Below, piece after piece: positions 1 to 5,912 of a DNA stretch of 9,404 bases. A program made the translations under genes and the position numbers. The notes beneath the pieces were generated by a model. That model was not told where the DNA came from, ran no database searches, and saw only the letters and a list, made by a program, of their open reading frames with translations. Numbering within the stretch: the first letter of the stretch is position 1; every line of letters starts with the position of its first letter. Source of the stretch: an uncultured bacterium (GTDB taxonomy: Bacteria; Actinomycetota; Coriobacteriia; Coriobacteriales; Coriobacteriaceae); NCBI GenBank assembly GCA_905215225.1, contig CAJMPM010000048.1, forward strand, positions 1-9,404. Direction: 5' to 3'.

Positions 1-1771
1 ACCAGTAGCAGGGGTAATTGTCGTAGAAACCGTCGGTCTCGCGCACCTCGGGAGGAACAGCCTCGGCAAGCTGACGCAGGACTTCCTTCGAAACGCCCAG
101 CGCCGCACCCATCACCAGAAGTTTATTCCACAGGACCAGATCGCCGGGGACGGCCTCCTTTAGACGCGTGAAGTCCTCGAGCCAATGCTTAAGCGCCTTG
201 CAGCGAGCCGCCACTTCGGCGCCCTCCGGCGTAAAGCGGCGGAACGTAAGGCCCACGCCAATACCCACCAGCACAATCGGCACCGAGATAACCGCGGCGG
301 TAATGTTCGCCTGTGCGCCATCGGTAAAGAAGATGGATCCCACGGGAACAAAGGCAATCAGGATACCAAGAACCAGGCAAAACACCATTGCGACAATGCC
401 GTCCGAGGCAACGTACTCGCTATCGGCTAGCTTGCCCTTAACGGTGTTCTGATAGTCCTCGAGCTTGTCGCCCACGGGTGTAGCGTGCTGCTTGACGTAG
501 TGCTGCAGCTCGTCGAACGTGCGCGAGCGATCGCCGTTCTCGTCAGGCTTAGCACCGGCAAAGAAGACCTTGAGCACCATGTGGTCAATGCCCTTGGCCG
601 ACTTCCAGCCCGCATCACTCACCGTCACGCGATACGTCTGCTCTTCTTTTTCACGCCCCAACAGACCCTTCTTGGCCTTGGTCACGGTCGCCTGCTCCAG
701 CTTGATCACACGGTCGTCAGTGAGCTTCATGAGCGTGGCGATATATGCCTGATCGGGCACCTCGTTCCAGCTCATGAGGGCCGAAAGCACGGCGGGGTGG
801 TCGGCCGAAGGCACATCGCGGAAATACTCGTCCTGGAAAAGCGGCTTGGGCTTGCGCTTGCGCAGCTTGAGCATAACGATTGTGCCGGTAAAGGCCACCG
901 CCGCGACAACGCTTAGCACGGCAAGTACATTGGCAATCATGCGAGCGTGAGCGCGGCGGGCGTTAGCTTCGTCGGCCCATTCCTTCTCTTCGCTCAGGAT
1001 CGTTGACATGCGCTCTTCGCCCGAGGCGGCAAGCTGCGGCACCCAGTCGCTGGGGAAGGCGATGCGCGCCTCGGCAAACTCACCCTCGTGCACGCAGGGA
1101 ATGGTATAGGTGACCATGGGTTCATCCGCATCGAGCGATACGTCGCCCGTCAGCGGGCCGTGGCCCCATGCGCGGAAGTTATCGCCCTTGACGGCCGCCG
1201 TCCCGGCAGCGGCATTTGCGAAGCGCACTTCCATCTCGACATCGTCGGAATCCGCAGACCAGCCGTCGCCCACGAACTTCCAGTAGAGCTCGGCGGTATC
1301 GGCCCAGTTCATAACCGCACCGGTCATGGTGTAGCTCACGTAAAAGATCGCGCTGTCGCCGCTCTCGTGGGGGCTGAACACCTTGATTCTTACGCCGCTG
1401 TCGGACTGCTCAACCGTATAGACGCCGTTGTCGCCTTTGTTTGCGCTGTCGACCTTGTTAAACGCGGTGTCGTCTTCCTCGACGCTCAGCACATTGACGC
1501 CCGCCGCGCCGCCCTGCTGGTTAGAGACTGTATTGATCTCCCAAAACACGCCGTTGATGTCGTCATCGAAATCAAACTGGCGTCCCTCGACAACGGTCAG
1601 CGAGCCGTCGGCCTCGACCGTGGCACCGATATAGGTTTGGGTCATGGAGTAGCCGTCGGCGTGCGCGGCGACAGGCAGCAGCAACAACGCAAGCGCGACG
1701 AGCACGCAGACGGAAGCGAATCGCGCAAACAGGCAGCGCTGCCGACAAGTATTGGCAACGGGGGCGTTCAT
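1..1771 (-). CDS. DUF2207 family predicted membrane protein, C-terminus cut by window edge
   Basis: The frame is open from an ATG at 1771 to the window edge (590 codons seen; the C-terminus is missing). An AAAGGA ribosome site at 1784-1779 lies 7 nt before this ATG. The protein begins with a signal peptide: basic residues R10-R17, a hydrophobic core at about 21-33, and a likely cleavage after A-H-A38. An extracytoplasmic DUF2207 domain covers about 39-275. One membrane helix lies at about 279-301, followed by the basic stop LKLRKRK, then a cytoplasmic part, and two more helices at about 458-482 and 490-510. After these comes the family-typical segment with LEDFTRLKEAVPGD and YDNYPCYW. DUF2207 proteins are widespread in Actinobacteria and Firmicutes; their biochemical role is not established. 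The usual glycine/serine-rich tail would lie outside the window. Family assignment is from sequence recognition. The gene is divergent from gluQ and its codon use is host-like. Confidence 0.88.
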   Translation of the reverse strand, partial: MNAPVANTCRQRCLFARFASVCVLVALALLLLPVAAHADGYSMTQTYIGATVEADGSLTVVEGRQFDFDDDINGVFWEINTVSNQQGGAAGVNVLSVEEDDTAFNKVDSANKGDNGVYTVEQSDSGVRIKVFSPHESGDSAIFYVSYTMTGAVMNWADTAELYWKFVGDGWSADSDDVEMEVRFANAAAGTAAVKGDNFRAWGHGPLTGDVSLDADEPMVTYTIPCVHEGEFAEARIAFPSDWVPQLAASGEERMSTILSEEKEWADEANARRAHARMIANVLAVLSVVAAVAFTGTIVMLKLRKRKPKPLFQDEYFRDVPSADHPAVLSALMSWNEVPDQAYIATLMKLTDDRVIKLEQATVTKAKKGLLGREKEEQTYRVTVSDAGWKSAKGIDHMVLKVFFAGAKPDENGDRSRTFDELQHYVKQHATPVGDKLEDYQNTVKGKLADSEYVASDGIVAMVFCLVLGILIAFVPVGSIFFTDGAQANITAAVISVPIVLVGIGVGLTFRRFTPEGAEVAARCKALKHWLEDFTRLKEAVPGDLVLWNKLLVMGAALGVSKEVLRQLAEAVPPEVRETDGFYDNYPCYW

Positions 1772-1898
1772 AGGCACATCCTTTGTCTGTAAAACCAACA
1801 GCGCCATTGTCCCACGTTTGCGGGTACGCATGACGAACATCTAGGCGACCGGAGTGCCAAACGGGATGAAAGTCACGCCCGCACCCCGACACTTGGAA

Positions 1899-1933
1899 AA
1901 TGATCTATTGGGGACGGAGGAAAACGGATCATT
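1899..1933. repeat. Small inverted repeat, possibly REP-like
   Basis: AATGATC at 1899-1905 is the exact reverse complement of GATCATT at 1927-1933. They flank a 21-nt purine-rich spacer containing GGGGACGGAGG. The arrangement resembles short extragenic palindromes. No second copy is present in this window, so its status as a dispersed repeat is only a suspicion. Confidence 0.3.
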
Positions 1934-2097
1934 GGGCTGAACCGACAGACAACAACAAATTTGTCGATTAGGACGCTCTTTGGCCGAATCCCACGCCAAC
2001 AATTGATACCACTTCACAGCTCCGTCACAGGTGTAGCGGCTTTGTGTGGGCGCGGCATGCGCTGATTGAGCCACCAGTCGAGGGGCATAAAGCAGTT

Positions 2098-2131
2098 GAG
2101 CGAAAACGGTTTGCCCCTTTGCCGTTCGCTC
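2098..2131. other. Bulged hairpin in divergent intergenic region
   Basis: GAGCGAA (2098-2104) pairs with TTCGCTC (2125-2131) and CGG (2107-2109) with CCG (2122-2124). A two-A bulge separates the two stems and the loop is 12 nt. It sits 25 bp before the strong hairpin at 2157-2192 and could be part of the same rightward transcript. No RNA family was recognised. Confidence 0.3.
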
Positions 2132-2156
2132 GAGGATCATGTCCCCCTTTTCCGCG

Positions 2157-2200
2157 GAAACCCCGGCAGTTGCGAAGAGCTGCCGGGGTTTCTGTTGTCT
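2157..2200 (+). terminator. Rho-independent terminator-like hairpin without an obvious parent gene
   Basis: A perfect 13-bp GC-rich stem pairs 2157-2169 with 2180-2192 around a 10-nt loop. The rightward strand then reads TGTTGTCT, a fairly T-rich tail. The leftward strand reads CGCGGAAAAGG after the stem, so termination is more plausible rightward. No rightward gene lies upstream in the window, which implies an unannotated transcript within 1772-2157 or a structure with another role. Confidence 0.6.
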
Positions 2201-2315
2201 AAGGTGCCAAGTTGATGGACAGGAATTAAAGCACCGAGTCTGCAGCCCGCCATACGCAATGCAGGGCCTCGACAACTTGCGGACCACGGTGACGCCTCCC
2301 CATCGCGCCCCGCGC

Positions 2316-2321
2316 TATACT
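2316..2321 (+). promoter_or_regulatory. Likely -10 box of gluQ, giving a leaderless or near-leaderless mRNA
   Basis: TATACT matches the TATAAT consensus at 5 of 6 positions. It ends 7 nt before the gluQ ATG at 2329, so transcription would start at or within a base or two of the start codon. No Shine-Dalgarno sequence precedes the ATG. The -35 region is poor (GTGACG at 2290-2295 would give a 20-nt spacer). Leaderless mRNAs are common in Actinobacteria. Confidence 0.5.
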
Positions 2322-2328
2322 CGTCCGC

Positions 2329-3510
2329 ATGGATATCAACGCACGCAACATAGCAACGCCCGCCGCGGACGCGCCAACGACGCAGCCCGCCTCCGTTCCC
2401 GCGCCCGTCGTGGGCCGTTTTGCCCCGTCGCCATCGGGCCGCATGCACCTGGGCAACGTGTTCAGCTGCCTGTGCGCGTGGCTTTCGGCCCGCAGCCAAG
2501 ACGGCAGCATCGTGTTGCGCATCGAGGACCTGGACGATCGCTGTAAGCGCCCGGAACTTGCCGCCCAGCTCATCGACGACCTAGCCTGGCTGGGACTCGA
2601 GTGGGACGAAGGCCCCTACTATCAGCACGATCGCCTAGACCTGTACGAGAGCGCCTTGCGCCGGCTGCAAGACGCCAGCCTCACCTACCCCTGCTTTAGC
2701 ACGCGTGCCGAGCTCCACGCTGCAAGCGCGCCGCACGCCAGCGACGGCACGCCCATCTACCGCGGCGCCTGCCGAGGCCTTTCTGCCGAAGAGGTCGCCC
2801 GCCGCAGCGCCCTGCGCGCCCCGGCCACGCGCCTGCGCGTGCCCGCCATCGACGACCTCGCAGACGACGTGGTCGAATTCGTGGACCGCACGTACGGGGC
2901 CCAATGCGAAGCGCTCGCCACCGAATGCGGCGATTTTTTGGTGCGCCGCAGCGACGGCGTGTTTGCCTACCAGCTGGCCGTGGTGGTCGATGACGCCGCC
3001 ATGGGTGTTACCGAGATCGTACGCGGATGCGACCTGCTGGGCTCCACGCCGCGTCAGATCTACCTGCAGCATCTGCTGGGACTTCCCACGCCGCACTACG
3101 CGCACATTCCGCTGCTCATGTCGCCGGACGGCCGCCGCCTTTCCAAGCGCGATCGCGATCTGGACCTGGGCGAGCTCCGCGCCCGCTTTGGCACGCCCGA
3201 GGCGTTGCTGGGCTGGCTCGCTGGGCAAACGGGCATCGCGCCGGACACCACGCCGCGCTCTGCCGAGCAGCTGGTCGCGCACTTTAGCTGGGATGTTATC
3301 CGCGCACACCGGGAGAACATCGTTATGGATGGAAGGACAGGCATGCAACAGACGACAGCCTGCCCTGACGAGCACCTCGATAGCGACATTGCCAAAGTAT
3401 CAACAACCCAGCTTTCGCCAGAGGGGTTCGATGAGTTCTGCGAAATACTTGACTCTCCCACGCCTGAAGCTGCGAAAACGTTGCTCGAGCGCAAGCCGGC
3501 TTGGGAGTAA
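2329..3510 (+). CDS. gluQ: Glutamyl-Q-tRNA(Asp) synthetase with an antitoxin-like C-terminal extension
   Basis: GluQ-RS is a truncated paralogue of glutamyl-tRNA synthetase. It activates glutamate and transfers it to the queuosine base at the wobble position of tRNA(Asp), in the cytoplasm. The class I signatures are visible: FAPSPSGRMHLGN (residues 31-43, HIGH-type site) and RLSKRD (270-275, KMSKS-type loop). The anticodon-binding domain of full GluRS is absent. Zinc-site equivalents are partly kept: C122, Y144 and C148 are present, but the position of the second Cys is S124. Family members usually have about 300 residues; this frame has 393. Residues 1-27 are an Ala/Pro-rich extension before the conserved VVGRFAPSP start. 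The synthetase seems to end near residue 334. The last ~35 residues, from LSPEGFDEF to ERKPAWE, look like the end of a DUF1778 antitoxin. The ATG at 2329 fits the TATACT box just upstream. Translation could also begin at the in-frame GTG of residue 28, but nothing favours that. Confidence 0.87.
   Translation: MDINARNIATPAADAPTTQPASVPAPVVGRFAPSPSGRMHLGNVFSCLCAWLSARSQDGSIVLRIEDLDDRCKRPELAAQLIDDLAWLGLEWDEGPYYQHDRLDLYESALRRLQDASLTYPCFSTRAELHAASAPHASDGTPIYRGACRGLSAEEVARRSALRAPATRLRVPAIDDLADDVVEFVDRTYGAQCEALATECGDFLVRRSDGVFAYQLAVVVDDAAMGVTEIVRGCDLLGSTPRQIYLQHLLGLPTPHYAHIPLLMSPDGRRLSKRDRDLDLGELRARFGTPEALLGWLAGQTGIAPDTTPRSAEQLVAHFSWDVIRAHRENIVMDGRTGMQQTTACPDEHLDSDIAKVSTTQLSPEGFDEFCEILDSPTPEAAKTLLERKPAWE
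3343..3510 (+). pseudogene. DUF1778 (TacA-like) antitoxin C-terminal remnant, in frame with gluQ
   Basis: Residues 339-393 of the gluQ frame form a separate unit. It has its own ATG (3343) preceded by GGAAGGA (3331-3337, 5-nt spacing). The end of this unit has the pattern seen at the C-terminus of DUF1778 antitoxins: LSPEGFDEFCEILDSP, then a short linker, then LLERKPAWE. The N-terminal ribbon-helix-helix DNA-binding half of that family is missing, and no GNAT acetyltransferase toxin follows. The stretch is visibly less GC-rich than the synthetase part. I read it as a leftover of a toxin-antitoxin module that now supplies the tail of the synthetase frame. Whether a separate 55-residue peptide is made is unknown. 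The family resemblance is by eye only. Confidence 0.55.
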
Positions 3511-3562
3511 ATCCCTTAACAAATCGGTTTTGGTTCGCCACGAAGCTCATGCGTCCGCGCCC

Positions 3563-4288
3563 CTACGCAACATCCCAGGGCTGGAGTTCGTCGCCCAGGC
3601 GAACGATGCAGTCATAGAGCACGGTATGGCGCTCGGCCGGGTTGGCATCCCGATGAAAATGCCCGTAGTACCAGTGCTTGTAGTCCAAGCGGTCTTCCAG
3701 CTCCTCGAAAAACGCCGTAAGTCGGTCGACGGCGGGGCAATTCCAGCCGGGCGCAGGATAGAGCGTGGGCGAAAGCATGCGCGTAGAGCAGGTGTGGGTG
3801 ACCACGTAGTCAACCTTCCAGCCCACACTGTCGAGCTTTGTCCGTGCCTCCTCAAAGCTGCGCTCATCCGGCAGCTCCTGCGGCCACCAGCTGGAATAGG
3901 GAATGCGGTATTCCTTGTCCACGCTCGTGGCACCGCCCATGGTAAAGATCGTTGAGCCGTCGAGCTCAAAAACCTCGCCGCGCGTCAGGCGCCGTATGGG
4001 AGAGGTATCCGACAGGCGCTGCGTCAGCCCGCCGTGCCACAACTCCATGGGGCGCTCCGCCCAGTGATCGAAACGCTCGTGGTTGCCGTCGACGAACAGC
4101 ACGGTATAGGGGCGCGACTCCAGCCAGGCGATATCGGCACATTCCTCGGCAGAGAAATCCCACGGAAAGCCAAAGTCGCCCGCGACAATCAGATAGTCGT
4201 CGCTCGTCAAACTATCCCCAAGATCCCAGTCGCGCAGCTTTTGCATGTCGAGGCCGCCGTGAATATCGCCCGTCACATAGACCGTCAT
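3563..4288 (-). CDS. Calcineurin-like metallophosphoesterase
   Basis: This 241-residue protein carries the full set of metal-binding motifs of the calcineurin-like superfamily in order: GDIHG (7-11; D8, H10), GDFG (37-40; D38), GNHE (68-71; N69, H70), THTCS (H165) and GHFHRD (H210, H212). Such enzymes use two metal ions to hydrolyse phosphomonoesters or phosphodiesters. The sequence does not tell which substrate is used. No signal peptide or membrane segment is visible, so it is probably cytoplasmic. The ATG overlaps the stop of the upstream phosphoesterase as ATGA (4288-4285), which points to translational coupling in one leftward operon. The gene converges on gluQ with only about 50 bp between stops, and no clear terminator was found there. 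Confidence 0.88.
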   Translation of the reverse strand: MTVYVTGDIHGGLDMQKLRDWDLGDSLTSDDYLIVAGDFGFPWDFSAEECADIAWLESRPYTVLFVDGNHERFDHWAERPMELWHGGLTQRLSDTSPIRRLTRGEVFELDGSTIFTMGGATSVDKEYRIPYSSWWPQELPDERSFEEARTKLDSVGWKVDYVVTHTCSTRMLSPTLYPAPGWNCPAVDRLTAFFEELEDRLDYKHWYYGHFHRDANPAERHTVLYDCIVRLGDELQPWDVA

Positions 4289-4923
4289 CGGATCACCACT
4301 TCCCTCTTATAGGTTTCGAGATCGTGCTCGATCTGCTCGTCACCCGTGGCGTTGACCCACCACGGCCATTTAACGCACCGCATCGGCTCGTCTACCTGCG
4401 CAAACCACGACCTGAGCTCATCCAGACTTACCGGGGCGTAGCTGGTAGCGTCCATGCCCACGTCATAGCGCAGCAACCCCTGTCTGAGGTTGAACTTGTT
4501 GTACGCGTCGCCGCAGCTGTGGATATGCCCGTGCAGATGCCAGCTGCCGTGCGACATGCCCTGCCAATCGACCATGGGATAGTGGCTCAGCACGATTTTT
4601 TGGCGGTCGATCTTGAGCACGCAAATGGGCGGCTCGACGATAAAAGCATCCGCTACCGCAGACTGCGTCCAGTCTTTGTCGTGATTGCCGGGCAGCAGAT
4701 GAACGCGCTTGCATGTAATGCTTTTGCGCAGCTCGTAGGCATCCTGGGCGGTCATCTTAAAGCTGAAATCGCCCAAGATGTAGAGCTCGTCATCCGCAGC
4801 GACCTTGCTGTTAATGTTGGCGACCATGGCGTCGTTCATCTGCGCTACAGTCGACCAAGGCCTATCGCTAAGGCGTAGCATGTTCTCATGCCCAAAGTGA
4901 GCGTCGCTGGTAAACCAGATCAC
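4285..4923 (-). CDS. Metallophosphoesterase family protein, second of a coupled pair
   Basis: Motifs of the calcineurin-like superfamily are complete: SDAHFGHEN near the N-terminus, then GDFSF, GNHDKD, SHYPMVDW and HGHIHS. The HYP and HGHIH pair is typical of the small bacterial phosphohydrolases related to YfcE-type enzymes, but no substrate can be assigned. I chose the GTG at 4923 (212 residues) rather than the ATG at 4953. The GTG is preceded by a perfect AGGAGGT (4934-4928) at good spacing, and the protein then begins directly at the conserved IWFTSDAHFGH strand. The ATG start would place the ribosome site inside the coding sequence and add an unconserved MDAPQQQEVP tail. It shares only general motifs with the following phosphoesterase, so the pair need not be a recent duplication. 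Confidence 0.87.
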   Translation of the reverse strand: MIWFTSDAHFGHENMLRLSDRPWSTVAQMNDAMVANINSKVAADDELYILGDFSFKMTAQDAYELRKSITCKRVHLLPGNHDKDWTQSAVADAFIVEPPICVLKIDRQKIVLSHYPMVDWQGMSHGSWHLHGHIHSCGDAYNKFNLRQGLLRYDVGMDATSYAPVSLDELRSWFAQVDEPMRCVKWPWWVNATGDEQIEHDLETYKREVVIR

Positions 4924-4927
4924 GGGG

Positions 4928-4934
4928 ACCTCCT
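4928..4934 (-). promoter_or_regulatory. Ribosome binding site that fixes the GTG start of the phosphoesterase
   Basis: The leftward strand reads AGGAGGT followed by CCCC and then GTG (4923-4921). It is one of the strongest Shine-Dalgarno sequences in the window, and it lies downstream of the alternative ATG at 4953, which argues against that ATG. Confidence 0.8.
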
Positions 4935-4963
4935 GTTGCTGCGGGGCATCCATCCCTTAGGGC

Positions 4964-5203
4964 TTACCCTTCATTTTTCCATCCAAACGGGTCAAGCACC
5001 CAAAAAATCAGATCGAACACGCCGCCGGTCATCATGGCGCCGGCAAGGGCCATGCAAACGTGCAGAGAGCTGGCACTTCGAAGCACGTCGAACGGCCCCA
5101 GAACAGCCAGTAGCGCGACCGCTGCGCCTGCCACGCACAGCGCGAGGCACGGCCCTGCGTCCTTGACGCATTTCTTTGCGAGATGCTTGGTGTTGTCACT
5201 CAT
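4964..5203 (-). CDS. Small two-helix membrane protein, unknown function
   Basis: This 79-residue protein has a short basic N-terminus (KHLAKKCVKD) and two hydrophobic segments at about 16-37 and 47-70. A brief acidic/aromatic end (LDPFGWKNEG) follows. A helical hairpin in the membrane is likely. I chose the ATG at 5203 because AAGGAG (5219-5214) lies 10 nt before it. An upstream in-frame ATG at 5242 would add MHPNNDPLRSSIS and has no ribosome site. It ends 40 bp before the GTG of the phosphoesterase and probably shares its transcript. I do not recognise a family. A link in function with the phosphoesterases is possible but rests only on position. Confidence 0.6.
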   Translation of the reverse strand: MSDNTKHLAKKCVKDAGPCLALCVAGAAVALLAVLGPFDVLRSASSLHVCMALAGAMMTGGVFDLIFWVLDPFGWKNEG

Positions 5204-5287
5204 CGATATCGAGCTCCTTAGAGGGTCGTTGTTTGGATGCATGCCGCCGCGACAGAGCAGGACGACAGGTTAAGTGTCACATGGCGT

Positions 5288-5341
5288 GCGGACACGTTTT
5301 TAGGCCCGCGTGTCTGCAGGGACCCATGTCCTTGCAGACAC
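5288..5341. other. Nested, mutually exclusive hairpins
   Basis: One hairpin pairs 5310-5323 with 5328-5341: 14 pairs, one of them G-U when read rightward, around a CCAT loop. The left arm can instead pair upstream: 5288-5296 (GCGGACACG) with 5309-5317 (CGTGTCTGC), 9 pairs around a 12-nt loop containing TTTTT. The structure lies just past the stop of the leftward Cys-rich frame (5355) and could end that transcript, though no T-run directly follows on that strand. Confidence 0.5.
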
Positions 5342-5354
5342 CCCTAAGGAACGT

Positions 5355-5711
5355 CTAAACCGCTGGCGGGCAACATGTTGGGCAGGGTGTCTTGCCTCGT
5401 TTGAGTGCATCCACCAATGGCAGGCTCGTTCTAATGGCGCTTTGAGGAAGGCTTTTGCATTCCGCAGAACGATGATAAACCTTGCCGTGCTTGGTGATGA
5501 TTACCTTCGTTTTTGAGGTATCTACGCCGCGGGACTCGATGGGCGCGGCCACCTCTTGACGAGACGGCCCCGTTTTCTGAGGCTTGCCTCTCGAAAAAAC
5601 AGAATCGCGGAATCAATTGATATAGCCGTCGAAACACCCATCGAACAGCAATCCCGTCGCCAGGCCCGCCATGAATCCGCAGGCGATTGCTGCCTCTCCT
5701 CTAATTTGCAT
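5355..5711 (-). pseudogene. Membrane-anchored Cys-rich domain gene interrupted by an in-frame TGA
   Basis: The leftward frame starts at ATG 5711 with an excellent AGGAGG (5722-5717, 5-nt spacing). It reads 32 residues with a hydrophobic, anchor-like segment (IACGFMAGLATGLLF), meets TGA at 5615-5613, and stays open in the same frame to TAG at 5357-5355. The part after the TGA holds a compact domain: KVIITKHGKVYH, C at the SAEC position, a leucine-rich helix with DALKRG, and PCPTCCPP. This YH-C-PC-C pattern occurs in small putative metal-binding domains found at the ends of secreted nucleases and other exported proteins. The distal part could restart at GTG 5552, but it lacks a well-placed ribosome site. 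I read the whole as one gene, anchor plus linker plus Cys domain, broken by a nonsense mutation. Two separate small genes are the alternative. Confidence 0.5.
5427..5443 (+). repeat. Near-repeat copy 1 (17 bp)
   Basis: CGTTCTAATGGCGCTTT here and CGTTCTAACGGCGCTTT at 5844-5860 match at 16 of 17 positions in the same orientation. This copy lies inside the Cys-domain coding sequence; the other overlaps the presumed -35 region of the methyltransferase promoter. One such pair could arise by chance in a window of this size. Confidence 0.4.
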
Positions 5712-5843
5712 ATGTTCCTCCTTAATCGCTCTTCCACGATGGGCGAGCACGCGGCAGTGGTTGCCAGCGCTGGGCGGCAGAAACCCTGAGCTGAACATAT
5801 AGAAGCAAGATGTGCCTGAAATTGTTTTGTGGGTTACTAAGGG

Positions 5844-5860
5844 CGTTCTAACGGCGCTTT
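5844..5860 (+). repeat. Near-repeat copy 2 (17 bp) in methyltransferase promoter
   Basis: This is the second copy of the 17-bp near-repeat found at 5427-5443. Its core CGTTCTAACG is itself a small inverted repeat and overlaps the -35 position of the promoter at 5846-5874. An operator is conceivable; there is no direct evidence for one. Confidence 0.35.
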
Positions 5861-5874
5861 TTGTCAGCTATAAT
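5846..5874 (+). promoter_or_regulatory. Sigma-70 type promoter of the restriction-modification operon
   Basis: A perfect TATAAT box lies at 5869-5874. With a 17-nt spacer the -35 hexamer would be TTCTAA (5846-5851), which matches the consensus at only 3 of 6 positions. Transcription would start near 5881, giving a leader of about 30 nt before the methyltransferase start at 5913. The A/T-rich surroundings contrast with the host DNA to the left. Confidence 0.6.
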
Positions 5875-5912
5875 TTTGGATTTGTCTATTACGAATGAGA
5901 GGGGCTGAACGC

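Larger units (their letters stand above)
1772..2328. other. Divergent intergenic region between DUF2207 gene and gluQ
   Basis: This 557-bp gap lies between two genes that read away from each other. It contains a small inverted repeat (1899-1933), a bulged hairpin (2098-2131), a strong terminator-like hairpin (2157-2192) and a -10 box just before gluQ (2316-2321). A leftward frame 2140-1841 (99 codons, ATG preceded by AGGGGG) is open. It has no recognisable motif, unusual composition (many Cys, Arg and Ser) and no family resemblance, so I do not call it a gene. No tRNA or known RNA family was recognised. Confidence 0.6.
5712..5912. other. Divergent control region between the Cys-domain gene and the methyltransferase operon
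   Basis: This 201-bp region separates the leftward split gene from the rightward methyltransferase operon. It holds the strong leftward ribosome site (5722-5717), one copy of a 17-bp near-repeat (5844-5860), the TATAAT promoter box (5869-5874) and the rightward ribosome site (5897-5904). No gene for a controller protein is seen. Confidence 0.6.

Noticed and set aside
1088..1792. Rightward frame of 234 codons opposite the DUF2207 gene
   Set aside because: The opposite strand encodes a coherent signal peptide plus DUF2207 domain; the rightward product is His/Arg/Val-rich noise.
1841..2140. Possible leftward 99-residue gene in the intergenic region with AGGGGG before its ATG
   Set aside because: No motif or family resemblance, odd Cys/Arg/Ser-rich composition, and it spans several hairpins; kept only as a remark in the intergenic entry.
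2635..3375. Leftward frame of 246 codons antisense to gluQ
   Set aside because: Antisense shadow of a high-GC gene, rich in Ala, Gly, Val and Arg with no domain or ribosome site.
3511..3562. Remnant of a GNAT toxin after the antitoxin-like tail
   Set aside because: Only about 50 bp are available and no frame resembles the start of a TacT-type toxin.
2705..3955. Long rightward frame of 416 codons overlapping gluQ in another frame
   Set aside because: It overlaps the recognisable synthetase and the leftward phosphoesterase, has a Pro/Ser/Arg/Ala-rich composition typical of out-of-frame reading in GC-rich genes, and no motif.
5613..5615. TGA in the Cys-domain gene as a selenocysteine codon
   Set aside because: No selenoprotein motif surrounds it and no Sec insertion element could be recognised; a nonsense mutation or two genes is simpler.
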